From Succinatimonas hippei (lineage in GTDB: Bacteria; Pseudomonadota; Gammaproteobacteria; Enterobacterales; Succinivibrionaceae), in assembly GCA_004557545.1 (NCBI GenBank), contig SFGV01000011.1, positions 1 to 44,009 of the forward strand: a stretch of DNA of 44,009 nt, in the 5' to 3' direction. The notes under the pieces were generated by a model, which saw only the letters and a list, made by a program, of their open reading frames with translations, was not told where the DNA came from and did not search any database. Each line of letters starts with the position of its first letter. Position 1 is the stretch's first letter. A program made the position numbers and the translations under genes. This document shows positions 41,758 through 44,009 of this stretch, one piece after another.

Positions 41758-42913
41758 ACAGGACTATATCCTCTGTGACAGTGATGAAAGCGTAAAAAAG
41801 CTTGCCTCTGAATTAAGCGCGCTTGACGAAAACGACGTCATCGCGCTTGATACCGAGTTTGAGCGCTCAAAGACTTTCTTTCCTACAGCCGCCATGCTGC
41901 AGCTGCGCTTTGGCGCCAGGACATACCTTGCTGATCCAATAAAAGCTGACATAAATGAGGTTATAGCCGGGCTTTGTAAAACCAAGGCCGTGGTTCTCAT
42001 GTATTCGGCAAGCGAGGATCTTGAGGTAATATCCCTGCTTGCCAGAAGAGCCAGGATAAAACCTGAGCTTCCCTCAAGAATCGTCGATCTGCAGCTTATG
42101 AGCGCGTTTTTGGGCAAGACCTTTATGCAGGGGCTTGCCAAATGTGTATGCGAGGAGCTTGGAATAACCCTTTTGAAGAGTGAGACCCACTCTGACTGGC
42201 TCTCCCGCCCGCTCACCTCCTCCCAGCTTGTGTACGCCGCGCTTGACGTGCGTTACCTCGATGAGATCTACAAGCGCTATCTCAAACGCTTTAATGACAA
42301 TGATCCCAGATTGCGCTGGTTTTACATGGCCATGGAGGATATGCGTAAGGAGACGCTGTCAGAGACTGATCCTTTTGATCTATACCGACAGGTTACCGGA
42401 GCGGGCTCGCTTGACAGAAAAGCTCTTGAGCGCCTGCGCTTTCTTTGCTCCAAAAGATATATTTTCGCGATGGAAAATAACGTGGCCTTAAACCGCGTTA
42501 TAACCGGAAGGGCGCTCTGCCCAATCGCGGAGCGCACCCCGCTTACCTTTCAGGGACTGGCCTCCTGCGGAATGAACTGGGGCGCGGTGCGCGAGCATGG
42601 AAAGCTGGTCATAGACTGGATAAAAGAGTCGCTGTTACTCCCCGGCGACAGTGTTTTGCCGGCCTATGACGCCTTCAGCCCCGGCAGAACCATGAAAAGC
42701 GGTTCTGAGGGAATTAAGTACGCCTTGTCAAAGGCTGCCCAGACCAGTGGGATCTGTCCTGAGCTTATCGCTACAAAGAAACTCATCAACGACTGGTTTT
42801 ACGCCAAACGTACCGGAGGCTCTCCCAGACTGTCTTCAGGCTGGTATAAGGAGTGCGTTGGTGATTTAGATCTGAAAAGAACCTCAAAAAAGACCAAAGC
42901 GAATGGACCTTAG
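41750..42913 (+). CDS. rnd: Ribonuclease D
   Basis: 387 residues (E. coli 375). DEDDy exonuclease motifs: IALDTEF (D34, E36), SASEDLE (D90) and LVYAALDV (Y163, D167). An HRDC helical domain follows (about 205-285) and a second HRDC-like part fills the C-terminus, as in E. coli. RNase D trims 3' ends of tRNA and other small RNA precursors. The ATG lies 8 bp inside fadD (ATGGATGA). Confidence 0.95.
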   Translation: MDEQDYILCDSDESVKKLASELSALDENDVIALDTEFERSKTFFPTAAMLQLRFGARTYLADPIKADINEVIAGLCKTKAVVLMYSASEDLEVISLLARRARIKPELPSRIVDLQLMSAFLGKTFMQGLAKCVCEELGITLLKSETHSDWLSRPLTSSQLVYAALDVRYLDEIYKRYLKRFNDNDPRLRWFYMAMEDMRKETLSETDPFDLYRQVTGAGSLDRKALERLRFLCSKRYIFAMENNVALNRVITGRALCPIAERTPLTFQGLASCGMNWGAVREHGKLVIDWIKESLLLPGDSVLPAYDAFSPGRTMKSGSEGIKYALSKAAQTSGICPELIATKKLINDWFYAKRTGGSPRLSSGWYKECVGDLDLKRTSKKTKANGP

Positions 42914-42994
42914 TTAAAAGGCGTCGCTGGGAAACGCGTCACAGGCAGAAATAAGCAATTTTTCCGCAGAGTCGCAACTGCTATTTTGCTGTAA

Positions 42995-44009
42995 CTATTT
43001 AAGCCTCTTGGTCGCTACAACGCAGTCCTTGCCATAAAAGGCGATTCCGACAGCGCAAACCTTAGGGATCGCGTTGTTTTTAAGGAACGGACGGGCGTAA
43101 TCCTTTCTCTCAATCTGCTCAATAGCCTTATTTGCATCAGTGTTTAGGCAGTCAGAATTAGCCGCGACCTTAAGCTCAATGACAATGGCGCATTTATTTA
43201 TTAAATCGCGAAAGCAGATGTCAGCGTAGCCATGTCCTGCCTCATGCTCAACTTTAAGCTCGCTGATTTCACTGCCAAAGCTCGCGAGCATGCCGGTAAT
43301 AAAGCCTTCATAGAAATTCTCGGGTATGCTTTTGTTCGCGTAAACTCTGAGTGAGATGAAGGACAATAGCAGATCACTTATAAGATCCTGAGTTTTTTCA
43401 GGATCACCATCTGAGAGAGCTTTGAGAATATCAAGGTTTTTGTTGTCCTCGGTCAGGGCGTCCAAGAAACTCGCTTTGATGCTCTCATCAAAACACTCTT
43501 TGATCTCAAGGTTTGGGATCCTGACTTTGTAGTCGTTGCCCTTAATTTTCTCAACCGCTGTCAGATATCCAGTATGCAGTAAAAGTGACCACATATCATT
43601 GACTTTATGGTAGCTTAAAGAGTCATAGTTTATTGAGTCATTGACGGTGATTGTGATGTCTTTGCCATCTGACAGATCCTGAAGCTTCTGATTGTCGTAC
43701 TCACTTAGAAAACCCACATAGCTTTTTATGGCCTTAGTTCCGGTATTCTCGGTGTCGATCCAGTAGTTAAGTGCTTTGATATCCTCAGCGGTACCGTCAT
43801 TTTTATGCTCTGAAGCGGCGCTTATAAAACTGCAGACATCCCATGGGCAGAAGATTTTATGGTCAAAAAAGTGGTAACCATCATAGTTTTCTTTTACAAG
43901 TCCGGCGTAATTGGACAGGTCAAAGGCATCCAGGAATTTCTCTGTCTCATCGGCGGTAAAACCCATGAGTGAGGAAAAATTCGAATCGATTGAAAGAACG
44001 GTATTCGCG
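42995..44009 (-). CDS. AAA-ATPase-like / PD-(D/E)XK family protein (DUF1703 type), N-terminus outside the window
   Basis: The frame remains open through the window's right edge: before the Met at 43966 the residues VLSIDSNFSSL continue the family pattern, so the true start lies outside. Within the window are the middle segment KENYDGYHFFDHKIFCPWDV and the nuclease-like C-terminal domain. In the latter, GYADICFRD (Asp) and IVIELKVAA (E-x-K) form the PD-(D/E)XK signature, followed by ERKDYARPF. This is a relative of the frameshifted gene at the left edge, which shows the other half. Domain function is inferred; the family is abundant in host-associated anaerobes and its role is unknown. Confidence 0.85.
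   Translation of the reverse strand, partial: ANTVLSIDSNFSSLMGFTADETEKFLDAFDLSNYAGLVKENYDGYHFFDHKIFCPWDVCSFISAASEHKNDGTAEDIKALNYWIDTENTGTKAIKSYVGFLSEYDNQKLQDLSDGKDITITVNDSINYDSLSYHKVNDMWSLLLHTGYLTAVEKIKGNDYKVRIPNLEIKECFDESIKASFLDALTEDNKNLDILKALSDGDPEKTQDLISDLLLSFISLRVYANKSIPENFYEGFITGMLASFGSEISELKVEHEAGHGYADICFRDLINKCAIVIELKVAANSDCLNTDANKAIEQIERKDYARPFLKNNAIPKVCAVGIAFYGKDCVVATKRLK

Noticed and set aside
1..44009. tRNA, rRNA, CRISPR arrays, prophage attachment sites, riboswitches
   Set aside because: I looked for T-loop-like GTTCGA contexts, regular direct repeats with spacers, and known riboswitch cores and found none that fit; a covariance-model scan would be decisive.

Overview
The window looks like chromosomal DNA from a host-associated anaerobic gammaproteobacterium, most likely Succinivibrionaceae (Anaerobiospirillum / Succinivibrio / Succinatimonas type). 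Four things suggest this. Gammaproteobacterial gene pairs are present (rlmKL-uup, rnm-yciO, fadD-rnd, plus rdgC and trhP), as are OmpF/C-type porins. There is an oxygen-sensitive activase/dehydratase-type iron-sulfur protein. Copies of the AAA-ATPase-like/PD-(D/E)XK (DUF1703-type) family lie at both window edges. The family-level placement is inference; there is no rRNA or tRNA to confirm it, and I see no CRISPR array.

Layout. 1-1.5 kb: a frameshifted DUF1703-type gene and a possible ATPase remnant lacking a P-loop. 2.1-7.9 kb (minus): a 1,423-residue double activase/dehydratase-like protein, and upstream of it a 4-hydroxybutyrate-dehydrogenase-like protein whose metal ligands have been replaced. 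8.2-10.9 kb (plus): an HTH-containing N6-adenine methyltransferase overlapping a gene for a Fic-fold protein whose catalytic motif is gone. 11.0-16.4 kb (plus): a tight three-gene signalling operon with two membrane-anchored BMP-type periplasmic binding proteins and a hybrid kinase whose H-box histidine is asparagine. 16.7-19.4 kb (minus): two related porins. 20.0-21.6 kb: a HEPN-domain protein convergent with a degenerate PmtA-like methyltransferase and a coupled small ORF. 21.7-28.5 kb (plus): rlmKL-uup-rnm-yciO and an exported charged protein. 28.7-31.1 kb (plus): two overlapping membrane diguanylate cyclase genes. 31.2-33.4 kb (minus): rdgC-trhP. 33.5-35.9 kb: an apparently complete 2.3-kb ISAs1-family element with terminal repeats and a 10-bp target duplication. 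35.9-42.9 kb (plus): gyrA-serC-fadD-rnd. 43.0 kb to the end: a second DUF1703-type gene running off the window.

Housekeeping parts are conventional (rRNA and tRNA modification, ribosome-associated ABC-F, RNA processing, gyrase, serine synthesis, acyl-CoA synthesis). The accessory blocks share a theme: recognisable enzyme families whose catalytic residues have been substituted (kinase H-box, Fic motif, iron-ADH metal site, PmtA-like SAM loop). The best candidate for an undescribed system is the BMP-BMP-hybrid kinase operon. It resembles LuxPQ/TorTS logic but uses nucleoside-type binding proteins and a kinase without the usual phospho-acceptor. The methyltransferase/pseudo-Fic pair and the metal-less dehydrogenase come next. 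All assignments come from reading the sequence and remembered family patterns; no database search was run.
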